A stretch of DNA of 64,000 bases from Elysia crispata (taxonomy: Eukaryota > Mollusca > Gastropoda > Plakobranchidae): positions 1 to 64,000 of the forward strand of contig JAWDGP010005862.1 in assembly GCA_033675545.1 (NCBI GenBank). Direction: 5' to 3'. The translations under genes were made by a program, and so were the position numbers. The notes below the pieces were generated by a model. The model saw only the letters and a program-made list of their open reading frames with translations. It made no database searches and was not told the origin of the DNA. This document shows positions 13,221 to 24,279 of the stretch, piece after piece (position 1 is the stretch's first letter; each line of letters starts with the position of its first letter).

Positions 13221-14435
13221 ATACGGTACAGGAAAGTTTTTGAAGCGACAAAAGTATTGAAAATTCACTTGCATTTGCAGATTGCCATAGGTCATTTTTA
13301 AAACGGGTCAAATGCTATTTAATGAAGAAAGATCTGAAAAAAGTTATGAAGACGTACGTTACTGGTAATTTTTCTTTTTTTTTTTTATTTAAGATGAACA
13401 TGAAACTTTTACAGGAATGAAATTATTGAAAGTTAGATGATATCTATTCAGTCTTATCCATCATTTAATTGGAAATCAACATTTAAGGCCTTTCTTTTTG
13501 CCTTGCAAAACCGAACCTAAAGCCGTTTTATAAAGAACAAAATTAAAAAAATGAAAGGTTTTACGAATTAATGTCACAAAAATAGAAATGAAAAGAACTG
13601 AGAGAGATGCTTTTTAGAGGTATAAAAGCTGCACACGTCATAATGCCATGACATCCAGACAGACTTTACGCCGAGATCAGGGAATATCCATCATCCTTGA
13701 CAGTTGAATCCAGACGTTCCTTGGTTTGAATATCTAATCAAACTTCACCCAAATCGCCATTACGTCCGCTTTCCCAGCGAGAGGATAAGCTGGGATAATA
13801 GGAAAAAAATTAATATTACACTCAAATCTTTAATCTTAACTGGTGTTTCATCTAGTTTTTGCACAATACTAGAATTTTTTTTAAAGTAAAATATCATCGC
13901 AACAATATTTAATGTAGCTACTGTTTGATTCTTAGCGATAAATTATAAACGTCAAGGAGAAAAAGCAACCACCCATTATTTTTGTCCTTTTTATGAGCTT
14001 GAATTTGTCGGATTATGACTTTAAACTCCTAAGAAAAAATGAAACCTTCATAGACTCAACAGTTCTTTCTTTCATTTGTTTCTACTCACAGCGTAAATTG
14101 CTCAGTCAGGCGCACGTTATAGGACGTTGCTATCACTCTCGCTTTTGTCTCATTTGACTCCCTTCCTTTATTGTGTTTGGGTGTGGATTCTTTTTCTATT
14201 TCTATTGATATCCGTCGCTTAGCCCCCCCCCCCCTTATCTATCAGTTACCCTTTGTGTACTTATCTATGTCTTTTCCATCTGTCTATCAATCTTTCTATC
14301 TATCTATTTCTGGCATATATAATATGATGACACTTGTGGTTTTATCTACAAAATTCATTGAAAAGTTGTTTTTTTTTCATATCTCTGCCCATGTATATAT
14401 TGTTCAGTCCTCTGTTGACTGTTCTATGGCTTTAC
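13221..14435. other. Spacer downstream of gene B, no gene
   Basis: Apart from the dispersed repeat at 13,646-13,793, this is AT-rich sequence without a supported exon. If gene B has a further 3' exon after the gtgagt at 14,838, it would lie here, but I could not find one. Confidence 0.45.
13646..13793 (-). repeat. Dispersed repeat, minus-strand member
   Basis: The reverse complement aligns over about 148 bp with 45,234-45,380 (shared words 'aatggcgattt', 'gtgaagtttgatt', 'ccaaggaacgtctggattca', 'aagtctgtctgga'). No open frame survives in both, so it looks like an unclassified interspersed repeat or old exon fragment. Confidence 0.65.
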
Positions 14436-14592
<157 letters not shown>

Positions 14593-14803
14593 TAAGTATT
14601 ATTTTCTAGGGTTTGTTGGCGCTATATAGATATAGATCTACCTATTTTTATCCAACTAGTAAGGCCTTACACATAATGATCTCTGTTTCTGACTCATTAC
14701 CTAAGAGAGCCTTTTATAGAATTACCCCTGTCCCTGAGTCAATAGTTAGTACTGCCTTGTAATTTTTCGTTTCGCTTCTTAAAAAGCCTACAAGTAATAA
14801 TAG

Positions 14804-15044
14804 CTAAGGGGTAAGGTAAAGAGCAAAGTTACACTCACTGCGTTCCGTTCCCACGGCTGCCCTTCCATTCGTAGTTGAGTACAAAAAAGATGGAAAATTC
14901 TGTACGACGTTTGGCTCCCAGAATCCCACGTCAAGGCACCACTCTGGGTGCATATCCATGGTGAAAGAATAGAACCACTCTTGAGAACATGCCCCATGGC
15001 GACCGTAGAGGTAAAAGCGGCGGCAACCGTAGCTATTGCAGGTT
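14804..15044 (-). CDS. Gene B exon 5: end of the WSLVFRG domain
   Basis: Acceptor gcatcttcaag|a after a long T tract; residues 245-323 if read to the TAG at 14,804. Four Cys and the closing PSFLYS motif complete the domain. A consensus donor gca|gtgagt at 14,839/14,838 would end the exon early in phase 1 and add an unseen 3' exon. Confidence 0.7.
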
Positions 15045-16225
15045 CTTGAAGATGCAGGAAAATAAAAAAAAAACAAGAAATGTTTAAAAATTGCATTGTT
15101 TTTAAGTATATTTCTCAAATATATTTTAGCTGTTCTTTTTTATTGATGATAAAGTTCTTGTTGCTGTTGTTGTTATTGTTGTTGTTGTTGTTGTTGTTGT
15201 TGTTTTTACTGTATTTTCGTTGCTTTTGCTGTTGTCGCTTTTACAAAAATCCAAAATCAAAGTATTGAAATAATCATACTGCATCTTTGCCTTCTTACTC
15301 CTAGTTAGATCTTTTATCTTCTTCGATCTATCTCGTCATAAATTCACTATTTTTCTTCTTGTAACGTTATTTCTCATTGTCATAGTCCCTCATCCCCTTT
15401 CTCCTTTACTTCTCTTTTACCGTCCTTCAAACGGGCTCAAGTTTTCATTGGAAAAAGGCATAACCGCGTTGTGGCTGGACTGGATCAAACAACACAAAAA
15501 AGTTTATCTTCTTAAATAAAAAATGTGATTGACAAGATAATTGGTGAATGATCTGTATGGAAAAAAAAACTATTTAAACGTGTGATAAGCCCAAAATTAA
15601 AAACATATCTTAGGCATTGGTGCACCACATGAAGAAAAATATAGAAATATGTTAAATTAAGACATATTGTTTGATGATAACAATATATAACATATTGAAC
15701 TAATCATATCATTCTGACTTTAAGCAAAATCTAATGTTTTCTTAGAGCTAGAAATCTACATACATTTTACAAACTTTCTCAAGGCCTGTTTTAGGATGCT
15801 TTATGAGGTTTTTATTTTTACCCATATACACTCTGTGGCTCAAGCATTGCGGCATCATTGACGATAGACGGAGACCAGGTAGAATCGAGTATTCTGGCCA
15901 CCGAGAACCAGGAGTCTCTGTCAGTGCCAGCTCCATCAAACACAATGTACGCAACTTCCGAGTTATTTGTTATCCACGACATGTAAACCTGATCATAGAT
16001 TATAGCGAGGCTGATGAAACCAAAGCACTTTAGGAACTAGTGAACATTCGATTCAATTAGAGGCCTGAGAAATGGTTCTCGTTAGTGGTAGAAATAGTAG
16101 AAGCAGCAGCAGCAGCAGTAGTAGAAGTAGTAGTAGTGGAAGTAGTAGTAGTAGTAGTAATAGTAGAAGTTGTAGTAGTAGTAGTAGTAGTGGTACTAGT
16201 TGTAGTAGTAGTAGTGGTACTAGTT

Positions 16226-16295
<70 letters not shown>

Positions 16296-16339
16296 AAGAA
16301 GAAGAAGTAGTAGTAGAAGTAGTAGTAGTAGAAGTAGTA

Positions 16340-16375
<36 letters not shown>

Positions 16376-16475
16376 CAGTAGCAGTAGCAGTAGCAGTAGC
16401 AGTAGCAGTAGCAGTAGCAGTAGCAGTAGCAGTAGCAGTAGCAGTAGTAGCAGTAGTAGTAGTAGTAGTAGTAGT

Positions 16476-16524
<49 letters not shown>

Positions 16525-19500
16525 GCAGCAGCAGCAGAGGCAGCAGCAGCAGCAGCAGAGGCAGCAGAAGGTATGGGGGTATTGCAACAGGAACAGTAAG
16601 AACAGTACGACACATAAGGCATACCTGGGTAAGTAAAATGAATAAGTAATGCTTCATTAGCATTGGTGATTTTAGAAGGAGAAGTGAATTTTTTTGTTAT
16701 AGAAATTTAATAATGGTAGTCGAAGAAGACATGGTGGGCTTGTATGAACTGGAACAGAACTAAAGGAATTGGAGAATGCTCGAAAACTAAGAGGGAAGTG
16801 GAGACTCAGCAGGGTGAGGAACTTACTGCAGGGAGAAAAACATTGTTCAAAGTATGACCGCTCCATAACAAACCTGTTTAATGTTTGCCCAGTTATCCAG
16901 AATGTGACTGCGGAAATGACGGTCACATGACGTGTACTGTTCCATCCGTAGACAGGCGTGGGGGAAGTCTGTCGGTATAGGGGAGTCGTGGTGGAGTCCT
17001 GTATTACTCCACACGTCCCAGACCTGTACCGCTATTTCACTCTGACCGCGGAAAACAAGTGACCATTCTTCTTTCGTCACCACAGCTGTAGGCCAGACAC
17101 ATGCTTTGTTATTTATATGTCTTTACTGACTTGTTCTTTAAATTTGTAATGTTATTCCTTGAAATATGAAATAGGAGAATTCTCAAAGTACATACTTGCC
17201 TTACACAAAACGACGACAAGGTAAGGAAAATATAGATATCTGGTTTTAAAAAATTCGAGGAGGAAAATGTTTACAAATTCTAGCCATCGAAATCAATCTT
17301 GTAATCTTTAAAAAATGTTAATTTAAATGTTATCTTAACCTAATTCAGAGTTCGGAAAACTTTTTCCTTCTGATTGATTAATATCGGAACTGGATCTCCA
17401 TACAAAAGCAGGTTACATGACTCTTAGTGTTAAATCTTAATTAAATTTTGACTGCATTATTTTTATTTTTTTTTTTACCCTCTATTATGTTTTATTTCTT
17501 TTCCAACTCGGAAAAAAGCGACGCAAAAGAAGGCCAATGTGATGCACGAGTTTTTGAAATTAAAAAAGAAAAGACAAAAAACAACATAGAATGATAAAAT
17601 TGAAATCTGAAGAAAGTATTTTAAGACCTAGAGCTTATCTTTTGAAACTATCCCAGGAACCAGGACTTTGTATGATCTAAAGTTGAAGTATTAACATATT
17701 GAACTTTATTACTAATCAAATCAAATGAATAGAGAGTCGTGAAATACGTAATTAAAGTGAACCAAAAGAAATAACAAGTTACATTTTTCAAAGCTCAACT
17801 TCATGTAAGGATTATCCGAGAATATTTCTGTTCAATGATAATTTTTTCCCAAATACTGTTAACGGAATAACAGTTTAAAATGTCTATTTTCCCCCAACAA
17901 TTTGAACAACTTCCTGGCTTTGGCACGAGTATAACTAGCGCCACACAAATCTTTAATAACAAGCAGTTAACAAAGAGACTCACAGTATTGCTTTAAGCCG
18001 ATTGTCCAGTCAGCGTCAGACGTAAACACCGGTCCGGCGTCAAAATATCGCTCCACGAAAACAACACAAATCTCGTGTACTGTGCTATAGTGGAACATGC
18101 CGCAGTCTAAGCCACAGAGGGCTGCACATCTTAATTGAGTTATCGGTCCTGTAGAGCAAGTTTGAAAGAGTCCACTGATTGTCTTAGTAGCTTTTATAGC
18201 TTTTTTTCTTAACCTTTCTTCCTCTTCACTGTTATTCTACTATTGACAGAATTGTATTTTTTTTTTAATTGAAAACACTAGATTTGTATTTATATTTGTA
18301 GACATTGCTGCGCTGTGGTTTACTATCATCAAAAATTATGCTTTTCTAAAGGTAGTGTTATTATATAAGCATTTGTGAAATTTGATATTAACAGCATCGA
18401 AATTTTGCCTATTTTTGGTAACCAAAATCTTCTACGTTAAAATCATTTATGTACTTTAGATAAAGATAGGTATACAGGGGCTCACTCACATTGATCTACT
18501 AGTTTAGCGTTTTGTGATATTCTAACTTCTAAGAAATGCATATTTAAGAGAAAAATAAAAAAGATAGTCTAATTCTATTTTGTTTTTGATGACTTAAATT
18601 ATCTCATCTGAGTATAAGAGGTGCAGATAGTTTATTGTTGGTCACTATAAATCCAGAAAGTATAAAATCATTACAGTTGGGTCTCTCGAACCCGCTAAAA
18701 AGCTGTACGTACATGTGTAAACTTCATAATCTATTTGACAAATAAACAATTGATGGTTGTTTATTACAATTAATATTTCATATCGAAAAAAAAAACCTAG
18801 AAAATAGCAACGTTTGGAGAGTAAAATAAATTCGCTTTATGTGTGGTCTTTTCGACTGGTATACAATATTGATTTACAGCCAAGGAGTGTCAAGGAATAA
18901 TTATGAGTAGACCGGAGTATCAAGGAATAATTATGGGTAGACCGGAGTGTCAAGGAATAATTATGGGTAGACCGGAGTGTCAAGGAATAATTATGGGTAG
19001 ACCGGAGTGTCAAGGAATAATTATGGGTAGACCGGAGTGTCAAGGAATAATTATGGGTAGACCGGAGTGTCAAGGAATAATTATGGGTAGACCGGAGTGT
19101 CAAGGAATAATTATGGGTAGACCGGAGTGTCAAGGAATAATTATGGGTAGACCGGAGTGTCAAGGAATAATTATGGGTAGACCGGAGTGTCAAGGAATAA
19201 TTATGGGTAGACCGGAGTGTCAAGGAATAATTATGGTAGACCGGAGTGTCAAGGAATAATTATGGGTAGACCGGAGTGTCAAGGAATAATTATGGGTAGA
19301 CCGGACTGTCAAGGAATAATTATGGGTAGACCGGAGTGTCAAGGAATAATTATGGGTAGACCGGAGTGTCAAGGAATAATTATGGGTAGACCGGAGTGTC
19401 AAGGAATAATTATGGTAGACCGGAGTGTCAAGGAATAATTATGGGTAGACCGGACTGTCAAGGAATAATTATGGGTAGACCGGAGTGTCAAGGAATAATT

Positions 19501-20462
19501 ATGGGTAGACCGGAGTGTCAAGGAATAATTATGGGTAGACCGGAGTGTCAAGGAATAATTATGGGTAGACCGGAGTGTCAAGGAATAATTATGGGTAGAC
19601 TGGGAGTTCGAGGTATAAAACATGCCGCACTTCCCTGTCTAAGACCAGAAGAAAATTAATATTGAGGGCATTTTCACTTATGCTACTCTGTTGCCCTCTT
19701 CCTTAATTGATTAACCAAAGTGACAATAGGGGAATTTGATCTCTTTAAATGATCAAAACGATCATTGGTATGGAAAGTTACTTAATTAAAGGCTTGGCTT
19801 TAAGATTTTTTTGTCCTTTGTTTTTTCTTGGATGCATTGCGTCAGGTTTTATGAATAAATTATTACGAGAAAAATACTATATGCTTTTTAAGTTTACATT
19901 ATTTTACATTGTTTTTAAATAGCTATAGGGAATGTTTTTAACTATGATAACAGTTTGAGAAAGCATCATATTCATTTTTTGTGAGATAAAAGACTTCATA
20001 ATCATTCATATAAAGCAAACAGGTGTTTGTATAAAAATGCATAGAGGGTATGCGATGTTTTCAATTTTGAGAAGAAAAATTCTTTCGCTCTTTTTTTTTT
20101 TGTAACAATTTTTATCGTAAAAATTAATTTTAACAAAAGCATGACAAGAAGCTAGCACTGTACACTAAGGAAAGAAGTAAACGAATGAAATATCTCTTCT
20201 CTGAATATGAATGCTATGTGATGTGATAGAAATACTAGTAAAAGAATAAAAGGCAATTGGAAAAAAAGATATTTTAAACCGCTTATGAACAAGATTCCTA
20301 GACAGTGTGAGCCTCACCTGAGCTCTGCTTGACCTCTGTAGCTCCCGAAGTTATTTTCTGAGCCAAGGAAAGTTTAAAATGAAAACTGCGTTGTGAGTGA
20401 CAGAAGTTCTGAGCCAGAGAGGTCAGGAGAAGGTATAAAGTAAACAGCCGTCTTGATGCCAT
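14804..20462 (-). CDS. Secreted PAN-like protein gene, copy B (five exons)
   Basis: Minus-strand exons: 20,318-20,462; 17,984-18,190; 16,874-17,085; 15,822-15,988; 14,804-15,044. Joined, they give 972 bases with every codon phase matching: 323 residues and a stop. Residues 1-20 are a signal peptide (MASRRLFTLYLLLTSLAQ). Residues about 55-117 are a PAN/Apple-like Cys-rich module. Residues about 119-305 form one domain with motifs WSLVFRG, ILDNWANIKQ, VAYIVFDGAG, DSWFSVARILDSTW, CRRFYLYGRHGACSQEWF and PSFLYS, and Cys at 162, 171, 246, 251, 263 and 280. I recall similarly laid out uncharacterised secreted proteins in gastropods, but cannot name the domain. No transmembrane segment follows, so it is probably extracellular. 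The 3' end is uncertain: gtgagt at 14,838-14,833 could splice to a further exon, and no polyadenylation signal follows the stop. Confidence 0.8.
15150..15203. repeat. (TTG)n microsatellite
   Basis: Imperfect TTG/TTA trinucleotide tract immediately upstream (minus sense) of gene B exon 5, in intron 4. Confidence 0.85.
15822..15988 (-). CDS. Gene B exon 4: middle of the WSLVFRG domain
   Basis: Acceptor atgatcag|gtt, donor tatgg|gtaaaa, residues 189-243 plus a split Gly. It contains VAYIVFDGAG and DSWFSVARILDSTW. Phase 0 in and 2 out match exons 3 and 5. It lies left of the trinucleotide array, outside the block alignable to copy A. Confidence 0.78.
16085..16570. repeat. (AGT)n/(AGC)n compound trinucleotide array
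   Basis: About 485 bp of AGT, AGA, (AGTAGC)n and then pure AGC/AGG blocks, arranged as successive homogenised segments. It sits in intron 3 of gene B and at the left limit of the alignable segmental duplication. The long homopolymer-type open frames on both strands are artefacts. Confidence 0.96.
16874..17085 (-). CDS. Gene B exon 3: first third of the WSLVFRG domain
   Basis: Acceptor ggcctacag|ct, donor aaacag|gtttgt, residues 119-188. Near-identical to copy A exon 3 (66 of 70 residues). Confidence 0.85.
17984..18190 (-). CDS. Gene B exon 2: PAN/Apple-like domain
   Basis: Residues 50-117; Cys at 60, 70, 74, 78 and 90 in the spacing of PAN-type modules (RCAALCGLDCGMFHY, HEIC). Donor tact|gtgagt. 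The acceptor drawn (ataaaag|ct) fits the phase of exon 1 but has purines where a pyrimidine tract is expected; an alternative (ctactaag|aca, start 18,182) has the wrong phase. Confidence 0.75.
18884..19606. repeat. 30-bp minisatellite, 24 units, in intron 1 of gene B
   Basis: The unit 'gagtgtcaaggaataattat' continues with 'gggtagaccg'. Units are almost identical; two have lost one G (near 19,231 and 19,411), and a g-to-c variant occurs near 19,304 and 19,454. Copy A has one diverged unit at about 2,505-2,555. Because the unit is a multiple of three, frames stay open on both strands, but this is intronic. Confidence 0.97.
20318..20462 (-). CDS. Gene B exon 1: start codon and signal peptide
   Basis: ATG at 20,462 (MASRR, then a hydrophobic run) to the donor tcag|gtgagg; 145 bp, phase 1. 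Copy A has the same length and donor. Upstream in-frame sequence (MNQNKTLCF...) is open in copy B only, so the shared MASRR start is chosen. Confidence 0.75.
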
Positions 20463-20952
20463 CCTCGAGGAGTGTTTGTTGACATACAATCCTGCGAATT
20501 GAGGTGATACTTTCCTGGTACTAGGTTGAAAGCAAAGAGTTTTATTTTGGTTCATTCTGGGGTTATTGACATTTTACCTGTACTTTATCCTTACAAAACA
20601 GAGATCTGAAAACACGACATTCTGGAGTAGGTCACTTCCGGCTACCATATTGAGAGAACCAACCTCTAAAATTTCATCCAACACTATTTCTCTGTGTCCC
20701 TCTGTGCACACCTGTCGGTAACTAAACGCTTATCTATGCTGACGTATAAGAGCCGTTCCCTTTACTCAAAGTTAGATCTACATCTAGATGCTCAATCTTG
20801 TCGCAAAATAGAAATAAAAAAAAAAGTTGAAATTATCTATGTTGATCCTTATAGAGAATGCAAAAAAAAAAAAAATTGGCATAATGTTCTTTTGTTAAAA
20901 GAAACAAATTTTGATTTCTTATGTTGGAAATAAATGTGAATTAAGAATCATA

Positions 20953-21545
20953 CAGCTTTATAATTATATTTTAACCATTATATTAATGGTTTTCAAATCA
21001 TTTAATTCTATAACCGAGTCGTGAGATTAATGGTTTTGCAATCAATCAGCTTTGTAAACAAGTCATCATTATAATTGTTTTCAATTCATTCAATTTCATG
21101 AACAAGACGACAGCTTAATTGATTTACAATTGTTTAACTTATAGCCGATACAACAGACGTATGGTTATCCAATTAATTAACTGTGTAGCCAAGTCACTAG
21201 ATCATTGTTTTGCATTCATTCAAATTCATAACTGGGTACTCAGATAAAAAGTTTTTAATCGTTAAACTTTATATCAGAGCTATGAGATCAATGGTTCTGA
21301 ATCATTCAACTTAACAACCGAGACATTAGGTTAGTGGTTATCCAATAATCAACTTTATTTCCAAGTCATCACAATAATGGTTGTCCAGTCATTCAGTTTT
21401 ATAACCGAAGTATCAGATCCATTGTTTTACAATGATTCAACTTGAAACCGCGTCATTAGATTAAGGTTTTTGAATCATCGATCTTTATAACCGGCTGAAT
21501 TAGACTAATGGTTTTCCAACATTCAACTTTAAAACCTAGTCATTG
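20953..21545. repeat. Degenerate about 44-bp tandem repeat, copy B
   Basis: Counterpart of 4,215-4,805. About 13 diverged units with the words 'ataaccgagtc', 'agattaatgg' and 'caatcattcaac'. It lies upstream of the gene B start codon. Confidence 0.65.
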
Positions 21546-21586
21546 AATACATACTTTCTTAAAGGTATTCAAACTTTGATTGAAAT

Positions 21587-24274
21587 ATGCTCTTCGAAGT
21601 TAGAAGTTTTAAGGGTCTATTGTTACTCAGACAATTAGAACTAAAAATTAGAATTAGTAAAACACATATCGCGATAGACTACATTCAGCCGTCAATAGTG
21701 CAAAATTGCAGATATATTGTGGAATACCAAATTGCAAGAAGACACCGAAATATTATGATATGTAAAATAAACTTTGAAAGATGGAAACCTTAATTTGGAT
21801 GAGGACTACATTCATAAAAGTCATTTTAGAATAAATGCCTATATGAGTTATATAGCTTATACTGACCTTGAATTAACAAGAGTATCTGAGTTGAGACCTA
21901 CATGGAAAGGAAAGAAACTTTAATAAATATCATATGACAGGAGAAGTTCAATTTTCTACTTTTTCCACATTTACTTATGAGAGTTATTTATCGGCTACAG
22001 TCACAATTAAAACTTAGACCAGATGAACTTCATTAAATAAGAGATTTTACAAATATGAGATCGATATATTGTTAATGTTTGAAGTTTGCTCAGAATATCG
22101 AAGTTTGTAGACGAGAAATACCGCTGCTAGCAACATCCACACGTACCTAGGCACTGCCTTAATTTGCAAAGTTCAATACTTATAAAAAAGAGCAGCATCT
22201 GAGGAAATAAAATTGATCCACATTGATTAATCGATTAATGGATGTTTCTTGTTCAAATGATTCGATTCTAAATGATTATTTTTACTGATGTTTTTTTAAA
22301 AATAATCCTGTTTTATGTCCAAAGGAATTGTATATTTATTCGAACAGCAAGACAAAACGTCTTGTCCAAAAAAGCGTAGACTCTCAACTTTTATCTCTAC
22401 AATCCAAATAACATTTTATTTCAATTCGAAAATGCAAATCGATGTAATATTGAAAAGAACTATTGCTTATGGAAGCGGTTCTGAACTTTTCTATATGGAA
22501 TCATCAACGGAAGCCATCTTTTCTAAACGAGTACCATGGTCCATGGAAACTCTTTTCAGATCTGTATGACACTTCATAAAGGTCAATAGTTTATTTCCAA
22601 GTATTTATCACCGTACGGAATTGAGTTAACGTTCTGATATCACTTACAATCAATGGTTTGAAAAGTGGATACGAAGAGACAATTCTTCAATGTTACAATT
22701 GTGAAGAATTCATTTTCATGCATTTTTGCTGTATATTTTTAACACAGTAAGCCTTCTAAAATATCACTTCAGTCAATATTCTAGAGATCCTTGTTACATT
22801 TTGTAAAATATTATCGCTATGATTTTTAGATGCATATAAAAGATCTAGAAAAGATAGGGACGCCGCCATCATTGTAGTGGTGGAAAGAAAAAGGGAAGCA
22901 TTTTAACATCCAAAAATATGCCCCGCTCAGACGGCGTGTCAAATAGTGACCGTTTTGTCGAAGTTGAGAAATTCTGTACATGGATGTACCATGATGTGGA
23001 ACAAACAAGATGTGTTTATGTACCATCTACCCATCTATCAAGTAGCCAATGTCAATGCTCATTATGAAGAGTCTACGTGTGCAAGCTCTCTAACATTTTT
23101 TTACTAAAGATCTTTGAAGATTTTAACTAAAGCATTAAAAATTGCTGGATTTTCAGTAAGCAGATATTTTTTTTATATTACGCAAAGCGTTGTGAAACAA
23201 TGTAACAGGCCATGTGCCGAGCGCATTTGTTCATCGACATGCGTTCGGCATGTAACAATATACCTTTAAACACTTCGTCACTCACAGATGGTCGTAGCTG
23301 GAATATATCTCTGTCTGAATGGCTTTATATCCTGCCTCCTCACCTCTCACTCATCATCACCCCTTTGCCAGTTACAACTATAACAGAAAACCTTTTTTTG
23401 AATTTGAATTTTTATTTTTATTTTTTTTGAAGATCCAAACACGTGCACCAGCTTTATTTAACCTCCGTATCAATGGGGTCATGATGCCACCATCATCCCT
23501 AACAATGGTAGGCCTATTGAACCTTGAAGCATTCTGCGCACTGCCCCTACCCCAACCCATCGTTTGTCGTATCTGAATTCAGTTTTCCAAACTTTATGTG
23601 TAACCTGTGAACGTCACCTTCTTCTGTATATTTTTTACGTAGCCGCATTAAAGGCGAAATGTTTGTATTTTAAAGTAACAGTTGAGTTGTTTCTTTTTTT
23701 TTGTCCCGTAATTATAAAGTTGGATGCCTGTTCCTTTTTAGCCTCCCTTGAGGTGGAGTAGAAACATTGAGTCTAAACAAGTCAGTTCTGTAATCAATAA
23801 AGTAATTACAATAGGCCATTTATAACTGTTTTACAAATTTGATGTGATCCCGAGTTTGAAGTGGACAATTGATATAATTAGGAGTATTGTTTTCATCTCC
23901 TCGTTTGTCCTTCCTCATGAGCACTGTGTGTATGGCTTAGAGACTTGTCCGTGTTGAGGGAAAGACTTGAAACTTGGCACATACATATAACAACTTCTTA
24001 AACAATTTCATAAAGAAGCATTTGTTTAAAATCTTAAAGATATCAGATTTCAAAATTTGTTACCATACAATATTTTCTGATTTTTTTTAAAATCACTGTA
24101 ATGCATGATTTTTTTCTTTATAAAGTTTGATCGTTTTCAAGTTTCGTTACAAATATTTATTAAAAAAAGTTTTCAACCTAATCTGACAAACGAAAAAATG
24201 TCTTCTAGGGTATAAACAAAACATTTTGAGAGAAGATAAATCACACAGTTCAATTAGAAAGAACAAATGCGCCC
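21587..24274. other. Copy B sequence upstream of gene B, no gene
   Basis: Aligns with copy A 5,618-6,890 and 8,345-9,690. Small open frames differ between the copies, arguing against coding. It may hold distal regulatory sequence of gene B, but no element is recognisable. Confidence 0.5.
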
Positions 24275-24279
24275 TTAAA

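Noticed and set aside
16053-16663. Long poly-Ala, poly-Leu, poly-Ser and poly-Val frames
   Set aside because: All arise from the AGT/AGC trinucleotide array in intron 3 of gene B.
18884-19606. CRISPR-like array
   Set aside because: Units are contiguous and near-identical with no spacers; the genome is eukaryotic.
18837-19659. Repetitive frames with 10-residue units on both strands
   Set aside because: The 30-bp unit keeps frames open by length alone; it lies in an intron and copy A has no such frame.
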